A stretch of 49,468 nucleotides of DNA. It comes from Alphaproteobacteria bacterium. GTDB taxonomy: Bacteria > Pseudomonadota > Alphaproteobacteria > Sphingomonadales > Sphingomonadaceae. The notes beneath the pieces are model-generated. The model did not search any database, had not been told where the DNA came from, and saw only the letters and a program-made list of their open reading frames with translations. This document shows positions 17,087 to 26,598 of the stretch, in pieces. The stretch's first letter is position 1, and every line of letters begins with the position of its first letter. The DNA lies in NCBI GenBank assembly GCA_019239415.1, contig JAFAZW010000090.1, positions 1 to 49,468 of the forward strand, given 5' to 3'. The position numbers were made by a program, and so were the translations under genes.

Positions 17087-18279
17087 AGCTCCCCGCATCT
17101 TCCTGGCAGCACCGCGATGGCCTCGCGGCGCTGATGCGCGCGCTCGGCGGCGACGCCGGCGACACGCGCTTCGTCGGCGGCTGCGTCCGCGATACCCTGC
17201 TCGGCCTCCCGGTCAGCGACGTCGACCTCGCCACGCGGCTGCCGCCGGACGCGGTGATCGAGCGGCTGAAGCGGGCGCGGATCAAGGCGGTGCCGACCGG
17301 CCTCGCCCACGGCACCGTCACGGCGGTCGTCGCCGGCGCCCCGGTCGAGGTGACGACGCTGCGGCGCGACGTCGCCACCGACGGCCGCCGCGCGACCATC
17401 GCCTACACCGGCGACTGGCGCGAGGACGCGGCGCGCCGCGACTTCACCATCAACGCCCTGTCGGCCGATCCGGCGACGCTCGAGGTGTTCGACTATTTCG
17501 GCGGCGAGGCCGACCTCGCCGCGCGCCGCGTCCGGTTCATCGGCGATCCGCTGACCCGCATCGCCGAGGACCATTTGCGGATCCTGCGCTTCTTCCGCTT
17601 CCACGCCCGCTTCGGCACCGGCGCGCCGGACGCGGAAGGGCTCGCCGCCTGCGTCGCCCGCGCCAACGACCTGATGGCGCTGTCGCGCGAGCGGATCGCC
17701 GACGAGCTCACCAAGCTGCTCGCGCTGCCCGCGCCGGCGGAGACGGTGGCCCTGATGGTCGAAGGCGGCGTCCTCAAGCCGGTGCTGCCGGAGATCGTCG
17801 ACGCGGCGCCGCTCGCCCGCCTCGTCCGGCGCGAGGCGGCGGCGGGCGTCGCGCCCGATCCCGTGCGGCGGCTGGCGGCCCTGCTGCCGCCGGACCCGGA
17901 AGTGGCCGCGGCCGTCGCCGCGCGGCTGCGCCTGTCGAAGCGGGCAGCGAAACGGCTGGTCTCCGCGGCGGTTGCCGATGACGATGAAGTGGCGGCGATC
18001 CTCGCCTACCGGATCGGCCGCGAGGAGGCCGTCGATCGCATCCTGCTGGGCCCACGGGACGCCGCGACGGCCAAGGCCCTCGAGGGCTGGGAGCGGCCGA
18101 GGCTCAAGCTCGGCGGCGGCGACCTGATCGCCATGGGTCTCGCCGCCGGACCCGAGGTGGCGCGCACGCTCCAGCTGCTGGAGCGGAGCTGGGGCGAGGC
18201 CGGCTTCCCGGCCGACGCGGAGGCGCAGCGGGCGCTGGCGCGCGACGCCGTCGATCAGGCGCTGCGCGCGCGCCAGTAG
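17083..18279 (+). CDS. cca: CCA tRNA nucleotidyltransferase
   Basis: 398 residues from a GTG that overlaps the previous stop codon (GTGA). The nucleotidyltransferase head has FVGGCVRDTLLG at 30-41 and the metal-binding aspartates Asp46 and Asp48 in DVDLATR, then RRDFTINAL and the DHLRILRFFRFHARFG block. It adds or repairs the 3' CCA end of tRNA. The C-terminal part is helical, with no HD phosphohydrolase motif visible. Its last 25 bases are shared with the end of the convergent GGDEF-EAL gene. Confidence 0.93.
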   Translation: MKLPASSWQHRDGLAALMRALGGDAGDTRFVGGCVRDTLLGLPVSDVDLATRLPPDAVIERLKRARIKAVPTGLAHGTVTAVVAGAPVEVTTLRRDVATDGRRATIAYTGDWREDAARRDFTINALSADPATLEVFDYFGGEADLAARRVRFIGDPLTRIAEDHLRILRFFRFHARFGTGAPDAEGLAACVARANDLMALSRERIADELTKLLALPAPAETVALMVEGGVLKPVLPEIVDAAPLARLVRREAAAGVAPDPVRRLAALLPPDPEVAAAVAARLRLSKRAAKRLVSAAVADDDEVAAILAYRIGREEAVDRILLGPRDAATAKALEGWERPRLKLGGGDLIAMGLAAGPEVARTLQLLERSWGEAGFPADAEAQRALARDAVDQALRARQ

Positions 18280-20030
18280 GCGAGCGCCGCGTCCGGCGCG
18301 AGCGGCCGGGCGAAATAGAAGCCCTGGCCGTGGGTGCAGCCGAGCTGCTCGAGCGCCTCGGCGAGCTCGGGCCGGTCGATCCCCTCCGCCGTCGTCTCCA
18401 TCCCGAGCGCGCGGGCGAGTGAGAGGATGGCCCGCACGATGGCGACCGAATCGGCGTCGGCGAGCATGTCGCTGACGAAGCTGCGATCGATCTTGAGCAC
18501 GTCGATCGGCAGCCGCTGGAGGTAGGCGAGCGATGTGTAGCCGGTACCGAAATCGTCCATCGCGGCGCGCACCGCGAGTTCCTGGAGCGCGTGCAGCACC
18601 TTGGTGGCCCGCGCCGGGTCCTGGACGATGGCGCTTTCGGTGAGCTCCAGCGTCAGCCGCGCGCCGTCGATGCCATGGCGCGACAGGGCGTCGGCGACCA
18701 GCGAAGGCACGTCGTCGCGGGCGAGCTGGATGGCCGAGAGGTTGACGCTCACCGGGATCGGCAGCGGCGCGCCGGCGGCCGCGTCCCATCCGGCGACGAC
18801 GGCGAGCGCCGCGTCGAGCGCCCAGCGGCCGAGGGGAACGATCAGGCCGGATTCCTCGGCGACCGGGATGAACTCGGTCGGCGAGATGGCGCCGCGCCGG
18901 GGGTGGCTCCAGCGGGCGAGCGCCTCGAAGCCGGCGACGGTCCCGTCGGCGAGGTCGACGAGCGGCTGGAAGGCGAGCTGGAGGTCGCCGCCCTCGATGG
19001 CGTGGCGCAGCTCGGTTTCGATGCTGAAGCGGCGGCGGGCGGCGCGTGCCTGGTTGGGCTCGTAGATCTGGATCTCGCCGCTCGCCTTGGCGCGCTTCAG
19101 GGCGAACTGGGCATTGCGCAGCACTTCGTCCGCCAGCTCCTCGTGGCCGGAGAGAAGCGCGCAGCCGAAGGCGCAGTCGACGCGGATCTCGAGCTCGGAC
19201 AGGCGGAACGGCGCGACCAGCGCGGCCCGGATCCGCTCGGCGGCCTGGAGAGCATCGTCGAGGCCCTTTTCGAGGCGCATGAGGATCCCGAACTCGTCGC
19301 CGCCGGTGCGGGCGAGGACGTCGCCGGCGCGCAGCACCGAGCAGAGGCGGCGGGCGAAGGTGATGAGCAGCTCGTCGCCGGCGATCGCGCCGACGCATTC
19401 GTTCACCCGGCTGAAGCGGCGCATGTCGACGACGAGGACGCCGTGGCCCCCGGGCTGGAAGGCGGGGTCGGCGAGCACGCCCTCAACGGCCTCGTTGAAG
19501 GCGGTGCGGTTGGGCAGGCCGGTGAGGCTGTCGCGCAGCATCTCGGCGCGCAGGCTCTGCTCGGTCTCGACCTGCGCGGTCCGGTCGACGATCGTGGCGA
19601 GGCAGCGGCGGCCGAGGGCCGGCAGGATCTCGAGGCGGGCGAGCCGCACCGAGAAGTGGCGCTGCGCCACCGCCTCGCCGTAGCGCGCCTCGAACTCGGC
19701 GTCGCGCTCGTCACCGGCGAGGAAGGCTTCGGCGCGCGCGGCGACCCCGGTGCCGGCGAGGAAGGCAATGGCAGCGAGCGGCACGTCCGGGCAGGCGCGG
19801 GGGCCGGCGAGGGCGAGAAAGAGCGCGTTGGCGAGATGGACGTGTGACGTCCCGCCGGTGCTGCGCTGGAGCACGGCCGCGGCGATGGGAAGGGCGTCGA
19901 GATAGTCTTGCCGCGCCTGCTGGACGATGCGGGCGGCGGCGATCAGCGTCGCGTCGTCCGCGGGTCCGTCCGCGGCCGTGCTCCCTTCCTCCGGGCCCTC
20001 GAACCCTCGCTGCGCCGCCGACGCGTCCAT
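18255..20030 (-). CDS. Bifunctional diguanylate cyclase/phosphodiesterase (PAS-like, GGDEF, EAL)
   Basis: 591 residues, soluble. A PAS-like N-terminal region covers roughly residues 30-160 (VHLANALFLALAGPRACPDV to IVDRTAQVETEQSL). The GGDEF domain follows (about 165-325) with an intact GGDEF motif in ARTGGDEFGILMR and an intact inhibitory RxxD (RAGD) five residues before it. The EAL domain covers the rest, with FEALARW, NLSAIQLA, ELTES, MDDFGTGYTSLAYL, DVLKIDRSF and AEGID where AEGVE is usual. Both active sites look usable, so it may make or break c-di-GMP. The gene is flanked by cca (25-base overlap at the 3' end) and parC. Confidence 0.87.
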   Translation of the reverse strand: MDASAAQRGFEGPEEGSTAADGPADDATLIAAARIVQQARQDYLDALPIAAAVLQRSTGGTSHVHLANALFLALAGPRACPDVPLAAIAFLAGTGVAARAEAFLAGDERDAEFEARYGEAVAQRHFSVRLARLEILPALGRRCLATIVDRTAQVETEQSLRAEMLRDSLTGLPNRTAFNEAVEGVLADPAFQPGGHGVLVVDMRRFSRVNECVGAIAGDELLITFARRLCSVLRAGDVLARTGGDEFGILMRLEKGLDDALQAAERIRAALVAPFRLSELEIRVDCAFGCALLSGHEELADEVLRNAQFALKRAKASGEIQIYEPNQARAARRRFSIETELRHAIEGGDLQLAFQPLVDLADGTVAGFEALARWSHPRRGAISPTEFIPVAEESGLIVPLGRWALDAALAVVAGWDAAAGAPLPIPVSVNLSAIQLARDDVPSLVADALSRHGIDGARLTLELTESAIVQDPARATKVLHALQELAVRAAMDDFGTGYTSLAYLQRLPIDVLKIDRSFVSDMLADADSVAIVRAILSLARALGMETTAEGIDRPELAEALEQLGCTHGQGFYFARPLAPDAALAYWRARSA

Positions 20031-20093
20031 CCTCGCCGTTCTAACCCAAAGACGGTTAACGCTTCGCTTAGCGGTGCCCGGGCGAGGCCTCGC

Positions 20094-22340
20094 TCAGCCG
20101 AACCGGTTGTTGCGCGGGAAGCCGGTCGGCGGCATCCGGCCGGCCGCGCCGCGCGCGGTGCGCCACGGGTTGAGGTCGGTCTCGGTGCGGCGACGGCCGC
20201 TGTCGCCGCCCATGTCCCAGCTTATCCCCTCCGGGAACAGGAAGGTCGTGGCGTCGGACAGGCCGCCGTCGCGGTAGCGCTGCAGCTGAACGCCGGCGCC
20301 GCGGCCCATTTCGGGCAGCTCGGCCAGCGGAAAGACGACCATCTTGCGGTTCTCGCCGATCGCCGCGACGTAATCGTGTCCCGATGCGACCGGACGGACG
20401 ACGGCCAGACGGGCGCCGGGTCTCAGGTTCATCACCTGCTTGCCCTTGCGGGTCTCGGCCAGCGCGGCGTCGGCCGTGGTGACGAAGCCGCGGCCGTCCG
20501 AGGCGGCGAGGAGCAACTTCTGCCCCGGCACCGCGACGAACAGGGCGGCGATCCCTCCCTCCCCTTCGATGTCGACCATCAGCCGGACCGGCTCGCCGAA
20601 GCCGCGGCCGCCCGGCAGCCTGTCGGCGGCGAGCGTGTAGAAGCGGCCATTGTCGCCGGCGAGGAGGATGCGGTCGGTCGTCTGGGCATGGAAGAACCAG
20701 GCCGGGCCGTCCCCTTCCTTGAACTTCATCGCCTCGGGGTTGGACAGGTCGACATGGCCCTTCATCGCCCGGATCCAGCCGCGCTGCGACATGATGACGG
20801 TGATCGGCTCCTTCTCGATCATCGCATGGAGCGGGATCTCCCGCGCCGGCGCCGCCTCCTCGATCAGGGTCCGGCGCCGGCCGAGCTCGGTCGCGGCGCC
20901 GTACCGATCGCGCAGCGCGGTCAGGTCCTTCTTGAGGCGGGTGCGCTGCCGCGCGTTCGAGTCGACGAGCTTCGCCAGCTCCTCGCGCTCCTTGACGAGC
21001 GAGTCGCGCTCGCCCCTGATCTGCATCTCCTCGAGCTTGCGCAGGCTGCGCAGCCGCATGTTGAGGATCGCTTCCGCCTGGCGGTCGGTGAGCCGGAACT
21101 CGGCGACCATCACCGGCTTGGGCTCGTCCTCGGTGCGGATGATCTCGATCACCCGGTCGAGGTTCAGGTAGGCGATGAGATAGCCTTCGAGCAGCTCGAC
21201 GCGGTCGTCGATCCGGCCGATGCGGTGGCTGGCGCGGCGGACGAGCACTTCGAACTGGTGGGCGAGCCAGGCGGAGAGCACTTCCTTGAGCCCCATCACC
21301 TTCGGCGTGTGGCGGGCGTCGAGGACGTTCATGTTGAGCGGCACCCGCACCTCGAGGTCGGTGAGGCGGAACAGGCTCTCCATCAGCATGGCCGGATCGA
21401 CGGTGCGGCTGCGCGGCTCGATGACGATGCGGATCTCCGCGTCCGATTCGTCGCGCACGTCGGCGAGGATCGGCAGCCGCTTGGCGGCGATCAGCTCGGC
21501 GATCTGCTCGATCAGCTTCGACTTCGGGACCTGGTAGGGGATCTCGGTGACCACGGCGATCCACGTGCCGCGGCCCTGATCCTCCTGGCTCCAGCGCGCG
21601 CGGACGCGGAAGGCGCCCCGGCCGGTCTCGTAGGCGGCGGCGATGGCGGCGGCGCTGTCGACGATCACGCCGCCGGTGGGGAAGTCCGGTCCGGCGACGA
21701 AATCCATCAGCGCGGACGGCTCGGCCTGCGGGTTGTCGACCAGGTGGATCGCGGCGTCGACGACCTCGGCCAGATTGTGCGGCGGGATCGACGTGGCCAT
21801 GCCGACGGCGATGCCGCTGGCGCCGTTGGCGAGGAGGTTGGGGAACAGGCCGGGAAAGACTTCCGGCTCCTCCTCCTCATTATTGTAGGTGGGGCGGTAG
21901 TCGACCGTGCCTTCGTCGAGGCCGGCCATGAGGTCGTAGGCGGCCTGGGTGAGGCGCGCCTCGGTGTAGCGCATCGCCGCGGCATTATCGCCGTCGACAT
22001 TGCCGAAATTGCCCTGGCCGTCGACGAGCGGGTATCTGAGCGAGAAGGTCTGGGCGAGGCGGACCATCGCGTCGTAGACCGACTGGTCGCCATGCGGGTG
22101 ATATTTGCCGATGACGTCGCCGACGACGCGCGCGCATTTCTTGTAACCCGCGGCGGGGTCGAGCCTGAGCAGCCGCATCGCCCAGAGCAATCGCCGGTGG
22201 ACCGGCTTCAAGCCGTCGCGGACGTCAGGAAGCGAGCGGGCGGTGATCGTCGACAGCGCATAGACGAGGTAGCGCTGCGACAAAGCCGCGTCGAAGGGCT
22301 GGTCCTGGATGGGATCGATGTCGTTCAAGCTGCTGGCCAT
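20094..22340 (-). CDS. parC: DNA topoisomerase IV subunit A
   Basis: 748 residues, the usual ParC length. The breakage-reunion domain has [19 protein letters not shown] (38-56), the quinolone-region [17 protein letters not shown] and the catalytic Tyr125 in [10 protein letters not shown]. The C-terminal part has the beta-propeller repeats. With ParE it unlinks daughter chromosomes. At the position equal to E. coli ParC Ser80 it carries Gln86, and at Glu84 it carries Asp90. The start ATG is the first after a 247-base gap. Its strand partner downstream is the GGDEF-EAL gene, 63 bases further on. Confidence 0.94.
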   Translation of the reverse strand: MASSLNDIDPIQDQPFDAALSQRYLVYALSTITARSLPDVRDGLKPVHRRLLWAMRLLRLDPAAGYKKCARVVGDVIGKYHPHGDQSVYDAMVRLAQTFSLRYPLVDGQGNFGNVDGDNAAAMRYTEARLTQAAYDLMAGLDEGTVDYRPTYNNEEEEPEVFPGLFPNLLANGASGIAVGMATSIPPHNLAEVVDAAIHLVDNPQAEPSALMDFVAGPDFPTGGVIVDSAAAIAAAYETGRGAFRVRARWSQEDQGRGTWIAVVTEIPYQVPKSKLIEQIAELIAAKRLPILADVRDESDAEIRIVIEPRSRTVDPAMLMESLFRLTDLEVRVPLNMNVLDARHTPKVMGLKEVLSAWLAHQFEVLVRRASHRIGRIDDRVELLEGYLIAYLNLDRVIEIIRTEDEPKPVMVAEFRLTDRQAEAILNMRLRSLRKLEEMQIRGERDSLVKEREELAKLVDSNARQRTRLKKDLTALRDRYGAATELGRRRTLIEEAAPAREIPLHAMIEKEPITVIMSQRGWIRAMKGHVDLSNPEAMKFKEGDGPAWFFHAQTTDRILLAGDNGRFYTLAADRLPGGRGFGEPVRLMVDIEGEGGIAALFVAVPGQKLLLAASDGRGFVTTADAALAETRKGKQVMNLRPGARLAVVRPVASGHDYVAAIGENRKMVVFPLAELPEMGRGAGVQLQRYRDGGLSDATTFLFPEGISWDMGGDSGRRRTETDLNPWRTARGAAGRMPPTGFPRNNRFG

Positions 22341-22587
22341 GGCGCCGGACTAGCAGGGGGTCGGCCGCGAGGCGAGCTTGTGTCGACACGCGCGCGAAGC
22401 TTGCGACTCGGACACAGGCCGACGGCACCGCGAAAAGCGACAAAAAGGCGCGGAAGGTGCGGAAGGTTCGGCTTGCTCAGAGTGGAAATGTGGCTTCCGA
22501 CCTGTCCACCTGTCGCTTTCCACGGGGAAGGGCGGAACGGCTCGGTCATGGCTGGAACATAGGGCGAACCGCGCTTGGCTGCAACCC
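22341..22587. other. Intergenic region upstream of parC
   Basis: A 247-base gap between the acyltransferase stop and the parC start (both minus strand). It must contain the parC promoter. It includes runs of CGCGAAAAGCGACAAAAAGGCGCGG (about 22430-22454). I find no clear -35/-10 boxes, no RNA gene and no palindrome longer than a few bases. Confidence 0.3.
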
Positions 22588-24429
22588 TCACGGCCGGGGC
22601 ATCGTCGCGACGACCTCGGCGGCGCCGTCGCGCGTATAGTGGCCGTAATCGAAGTGGAACGGGCGGCCGGTGCGGGTGAGGAGGCGGCAGCGCCGGCCGC
22701 TCGGGCACTCGGCCTGGTAGGCGGAGAAATAGGTGCCGCCCGCGGCGCGCACCAGCGGCGCCATGGCACGGTCGAGGCGCTCGCGCTCGACCACCCGCCG
22801 ACGGTCGATCCAGCCGCGGTCGCCGAGCGCCGCGGCGCGGGCGAGGAGCTCGGGCGTGGAGGGGAAATATTCGACGACGGGACCCACCACCGTCACCGTT
22901 CGGCCGGCGCGGCGAAGGGCGCGGATCGTCGCATCGAGCGCCGGCAGATCCTCCTCCTGCCACCGCCCCGCCAGGATGACGCCGTCTGCCGGGATCTGAA
23001 AAGCGCGCGTCGGCCCCGCGACCGCCTCGGGCGGGCACCCGCCTTGGCTCGCGCCGCCGCGCAGCAACGGGCGGCAACCGACGTGCATCGCGATGAGGAA
23101 ATGGATGTCGGGGAAGCGGGCGATCAGCGCCGGGACGAGGTGGGCGGCGTGGCTGTCGCCGGCGATGAGCACATTGCGGGTCCCGGGACGCCGGTCGAGG
23201 CAGGAGACGTTCTTCTCGTCCCGATCCGCCCGGCAGCCCGCGCGGTGGAGGGTGGCGACGCCGGGGATGTGCTGCCCGCGCGTCTCGAGAAGACGCACGA
23301 CCGCGGGAGGCCAGCTGCGCAGGTGGAGCCGGGCGGTCGCCACGGCGGCCGCGAGGAGGGCGACGGCAAGGGCGGCCGCGGCGGCGCCGGCGATGGCGCG
23401 CCGGGGCGTCGCGCGGCGCAGCCGGTGCCGCAACGGCCGCTCCACCGCCCAGTAAGAGAGGGCGGCGAGGGCGAGCGCCGCGGCGACCAGCGCAAGGCGG
23501 ATCGTCGCCGGGGGATCGAACGCGACGCAGGTCTTCCAGAAGACGAGCAGCGGCCAGTGCCACAGGTAAAAGGAATAGGAGACGCGGCCGATGGCGCGCA
23601 GCGGCGGCATCGCCAGCAGCCGGCCGATCCCGCTGCCGTCGCCGCCAGCCAGCAGGATCGCGGTCGCCGCACAGGGTGCCAAAGCGGCGGGGAACGGGGA
23701 CGCGACGGCGGGCGTCACGAGGATCAGCGCGAGGAGCAGCGCGGCGCCGGCGCCGGCGCAGAGCAGCTCGCGCAGCGGTCCCCGCGCAGTGGGCGGCAGG
23801 AGGGTCGCGAGACCGCCCAATGCCAGCTCCCAGAGCCGCGTCGGCAGCAGGTAGAAGGCGGCCTGCGGATGGGCCGGTCCCGCCAGCGCCGCGGCCGCGA
23901 GCGAACCGAGCGCGAGGCCGAGCACGAGCAGCGGCACGCCGCGGCCACCGAAGGCGCGGGCGCCGACCAGCGCCAGCGGGTAAAGCAGGTAGAATTGCTC
24001 CTCGACGCCGAGCGACCAGCTGTGAAGGAAGGGCTGGGTCTCGGCCGGCGGCGCGAAATAGGGGTCCCGGCGCCAGAAGAAGAGGTTCGAGACGAACAGG
24101 GCGGCGCTGACCGCGGCGCCCCGCTGGGCGGCGATCTCGCTGGGCAACAGCAGGACCATCGCCGCGACGACCACCGCCAGCACCATCGCCAGCAGCGCCG
24201 GCACGATCCGCGCCACCCGGCGCTGGTAGAATGCGGCGAGCGAGAAGCGGCCGGCGTCGAGGTCGCGCACGACGGCACCGGTGATGAGGTAGCCGGAGAT
24301 GACGAAGAAGACGTCGACGCCGAGGAAGCCGCCCGCGAGCGGCGGCACGCCCGCGTGGAACAGCACGACCGCGAGCACGGCGACCGCGCGCAACCCCTCG
24401 ATATCCGCGCGAAACCCATTTTCGGCCAT
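22588..24429 (-). CDS. Membrane O-acyltransferase (AT3/OafA) with C-terminal SGNH domain
   Basis: 613 residues. The N-terminal half is a multi-helix acyltransferase-3 domain: FRADIEGLRAVAVLAVVLFHAG with the key histidine in LFHAG, GGFLGVDVFFVISGYLITG, RRVARIVPALL and HSWSLGVEEQFYLLYPLAL. A helix-rich stretch runs to about residue 370. The C-terminal part is an SGNH-type domain with the catalytic block NVLIAGDSHAAHLVPAL and a closing FDYGHYT (Asp and His). Such fused enzymes acetylate surface sugars, lipopolysaccharide or peptidoglycan. The substrate is unknown. It lies alone on the minus strand upstream of parC. Confidence 0.9.
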   Translation of the reverse strand: MAENGFRADIEGLRAVAVLAVVLFHAGVPPLAGGFLGVDVFFVISGYLITGAVVRDLDAGRFSLAAFYQRRVARIVPALLAMVLAVVVAAMVLLLPSEIAAQRGAAVSAALFVSNLFFWRRDPYFAPPAETQPFLHSWSLGVEEQFYLLYPLALVGARAFGGRGVPLLVLGLALGSLAAAALAGPAHPQAAFYLLPTRLWELALGGLATLLPPTARGPLRELLCAGAGAALLLALILVTPAVASPFPAALAPCAATAILLAGGDGSGIGRLLAMPPLRAIGRVSYSFYLWHWPLLVFWKTCVAFDPPATIRLALVAAALALAALSYWAVERPLRHRLRRATPRRAIAGAAAAALAVALLAAAVATARLHLRSWPPAVVRLLETRGQHIPGVATLHRAGCRADRDEKNVSCLDRRPGTRNVLIAGDSHAAHLVPALIARFPDIHFLIAMHVGCRPLLRGGASQGGCPPEAVAGPTRAFQIPADGVILAGRWQEEDLPALDATIRALRRAGRTVTVVGPVVEYFPSTPELLARAAALGDRGWIDRRRVVERERLDRAMAPLVRAAGGTYFSAYQAECPSGRRCRLLTRTGRPFHFDYGHYTRDGAAEVVATMPRP

Positions 24430-24694
24430 CCCGGCTTGCTAGGCGATCCCGGCGAGGGCTGGAAGCCGAGACCGGAGGAACGGCCAAGCGAAGCGTTGGC
24501 TAGTAGTCGGTAACTTTAGTTGGGCAACTTGGCCGTCGCAACGCACGGTTCGTCTTGCTTATGCCGGAGGACTCCAGGCATTTATTGTCCCCATAGAGAG
24601 AAACCGTCCCTGGGCGCCGGCCGGCGGTGCAATTTACATGAACGGCAGATTAAGATAGCGCGCATTTTCGGACTCGCCGGGGGGTGAATCGTCA
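24430..24694. other. Divergent AT-richer intergenic region with an imperfect palindrome
   Basis: A 265-base gap between the acyltransferase start and a small plus-strand ORF. It is visibly less GC-rich than its surroundings, especially 24505-24600. It holds GGCCAAGCG/CGTTGGC (near 24483-24501), a small AGTTG/CAACT dyad near 24518-24529, and a 21-base imperfect palindrome (ATGCCGGAG then CTCCAGGCAT) at 24561-24581 followed by TTATTG. Promoters for both genes, or a small RNA, could sit here; none is proven. Confidence 0.35.
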
Positions 24695-25003
24695 ATGCGC
24701 GGCCTGCCATTTCTGTTGCTCCTTCTCGCTGCGCACCCGCCCGGGCCCCGCGGATTCGACCGCATCAACCACCACCATCGCATGGCGACGTGGCGAATGG
24801 CGACGCATGACGGCTCGTCGCCGCGGGATTTCGGCCGCGTCCTCGCGGTCCGGGAGCATCTCAGCATCGCGGCGCGCGATCGCATCGAGGTGCAGGAGCC
24901 GCGCCGCCTCAACAGCTTCACCCTCGGCAACAGCGGCGCCCGCCTCGGCGTCGGCTTCGTCGGCGGCCGCCATCTCGGCCTGAGGCTGCGCAGCCCCTTC
25001 TGA
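24695..25003 (+). CDS. Small secreted protein of unknown function
   Basis: 102 residues. It starts with an N-terminal stretch MRGLPFLLLLLAAHPPGPRG that looks like a signal peptide, then a basic, His-rich part (NHHHRMATWRMATHDGS) and ends with GARLGVGFVGGRHLGLRLRSPF. Third codon positions are mostly G or C as in neighbouring genes. The frame on the other strand (24692-25069) is less gene-like. No family is recognised. GGGGGG about 13 bases ahead of the start could be a weak ribosome site. It may not be a gene. Confidence 0.45.
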   Translation: MRGLPFLLLLLAAHPPGPRGFDRINHHHRMATWRMATHDGSSPRDFGRVLAVREHLSIAARDRIEVQEPRRLNSFTLGNSGARLGVGFVGGRHLGLRLRSPF

Positions 25004-25074
25004 CGCCCCTTCCCGCCGCCCCTGCCGCCGCTCTAGAAGGCGCGCGGACCAATTTTCCGGCGGAGGCATTTCCC

Positions 25075-26463
25075 ATGTTCAAAGCGATGGCGGCCGCCGC
25101 GGCGGCCCTGATCGGCACCACCGCGCTCGCCGCGCCGGCATCGCATCCGGAAGCGGAAGCGCAGGCGCTCGATCTGGCGAAGCGGGCGATCGCGCTGCGG
25201 TCGGTCGCCGGGCCGGGTAACAAGACGCCGGAGGTGGCGGCGCTGATCAAGCGGGCGCTGGTCGCGGGCGGCTTCGGCGAGAGCGACGTGACGATCACGC
25301 CCGTCGGCGACACCGCCTATCTGATCGGCCGCTGGCGCGGCGCCGACCCGAGCCTGAAGCCGCTCGTCATCTCCGGCCATATCGACGTGGTCGAGGCGAA
25401 TCCCAAGGATTGGCAGCGCGACCCGTTCACGCCCGTCGTCGAGAACGGCTATCTCTACGGCCGCGGCGCGACCGACATGAAGCTCGACGCCGCCATCGCC
25501 GTCGCCGCTTTGATCGAGCTGCGCCGCGAAGGCTACCGGCCGCGCCGCGACGTGATCATCGAATTTTCGGGCGACGAAGAGACGGTGATGAAGACTAGCG
25601 CCCTCATCGCCGAGCAGCTCAAGCAGGCCGAGCTGGTGCTCAACATCGACGGCGGCGGCGGCACGCTCGACGAAAAGACCGGCAAGCCGCTCTATTTCAC
25701 CTGGCAGGGCGCCGAGAAGACCTATGCCGATTTCGAGCTGACGGTCACCAATCCCGGCGGCCATTCGTCGGCGCCGCGCAAGGCCAATGCCATCAACCAG
25801 CTCGCCGCCGCCCTCGTCCGGATCGGCCATCACCGCTTCAGGCCGGAAGTGAGCCCACTCACCCGCTCCTATTTCCTCGCCGCCTCGAAATACGAAGCGC
25901 CGGCGACGGCGGCGGCGATGCGCGCCTTCGCCCGCAACCCGGCCGATCCGAAGGCGATCGCGACGCTGGCGGCGGACCCGTCGATGGTCGGCAAGATCGG
26001 CACGACCTGCGTCGCGACGATGATCAGCGGCGGTCACGCGCTGAATGCCCTGCCCCAGCGGGCGAGCGCGAACGTCAACTGCCGCATCTTTCCCGGCCAC
26101 AAGCCCGCCGACATCATGGCGGAGCTGAAGCGGGTGGCCGCGGAGCCGGCGGTCCAGTTCAAGGACGTGACGGAGGGCTCGGTGCCGAACGACGCCTCGC
26201 CGATGCGCGCGGACTTCGTCGGCGCGGTCACCAGGGCGATGGGCGAAGTCTATCCCGGCGTGCCGGTCTTCCCGAGCCAGGCGTCGGGGGCGAGCGATTC
26301 CATGTGGTTTCGCTACCATCACGTGCCGAGCTACGGCGCGAGCCCGGTGTTCACCAAGAACAGCGAGGATTTCAGCCACGGCCTCAACGAGCGCACGCCC
26401 ATCGCCAACATCCGGCCGGCGATCGATTACTACCTGACCCTGGTTCGGGAGCTGACCCAGTAA
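25075..26463 (+). CDS. Secreted M20/M25/M40 family metallo-hydrolase
   Basis: 462 residues with a signal peptide (MFKAMAAAAAALIGTTALA, cleavage near ALAAPA). The zinc-peptidase features are in order: ISGHIDVVEANPKDWQRDPF (His and Asp), GRGATDMKLDAA (bridging Asp), EFSGDEETVM (catalytic and metal Glu), and GHSSAPRKANAINQLA in the dimerisation domain. The C-terminal histidine ligand lies in SEDFSHGLNERTP. It is related to acetylornithine deacetylase/succinyl-diaminopimelate desuccinylase but exported, so it more likely acts on periplasmic dipeptides or N-acyl amino acids. A 25-base inverted repeat begins 2 bases after the stop. Confidence 0.88.
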   Translation: MFKAMAAAAAALIGTTALAAPASHPEAEAQALDLAKRAIALRSVAGPGNKTPEVAALIKRALVAGGFGESDVTITPVGDTAYLIGRWRGADPSLKPLVISGHIDVVEANPKDWQRDPFTPVVENGYLYGRGATDMKLDAAIAVAALIELRREGYRPRRDVIIEFSGDEETVMKTSALIAEQLKQAELVLNIDGGGGTLDEKTGKPLYFTWQGAEKTYADFELTVTNPGGHSSAPRKANAINQLAAALVRIGHHRFRPEVSPLTRSYFLAASKYEAPATAAAMRAFARNPADPKAIATLAADPSMVGKIGTTCVATMISGGHALNALPQRASANVNCRIFPGHKPADIMAELKRVAAEPAVQFKDVTEGSVPNDASPMRADFVGAVTRAMGEVYPGVPVFPSQASGASDSMWFRYHHVPSYGASPVFTKNSEDFSHGLNERTPIANIRPAIDYYLTLVRELTQ

Positions 26464-26465
26464 CG

Positions 26466-26550
26466 CGTCATCCCGGCGGAAGCCGGGATCTCCAGGCGGA
26501 AAAGCACGCACCCTTCACCCGACGGGATCCCGGCTTCCGCCGGGATGACG
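26466..26550. repeat. Dispersed inverted repeat, copy 1 (CGTCATCCCGGC family)
   Basis: A 25-base arm at 26466-26490 (starting CGTCATCCCGGCGGAAGCCG) recurs as its exact reverse complement at 26526-26550. Each arm is itself a small hairpin (ATCCCGGC..GCCGGGAT). The same family occurs at 45136-45226 and, degenerate, at 34568-34652. Here it lies 2 bases after the M20 hydrolase stop. Confidence 0.9.
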
Positions 26551-26598
26551 GGCGATTCCACCCGCCGTCCCGCACCCGTGCATCCCCCTTGCCGTAAA

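Noticed and set aside
20031-20093. CtrA box upstream of the GGDEF-EAL gene
   Set aside because: CTAA and TTAAC are present but spaced by 8 rather than 7 bases and with a mismatch, so it does not meet the consensus.
24692-25069. 125-codon minus-strand frame opposite the small secreted ORF
   Set aside because: Glu/Ala/Arg-rich shadow without signal peptide or ribosome site; the plus-strand frame is more gene-like.
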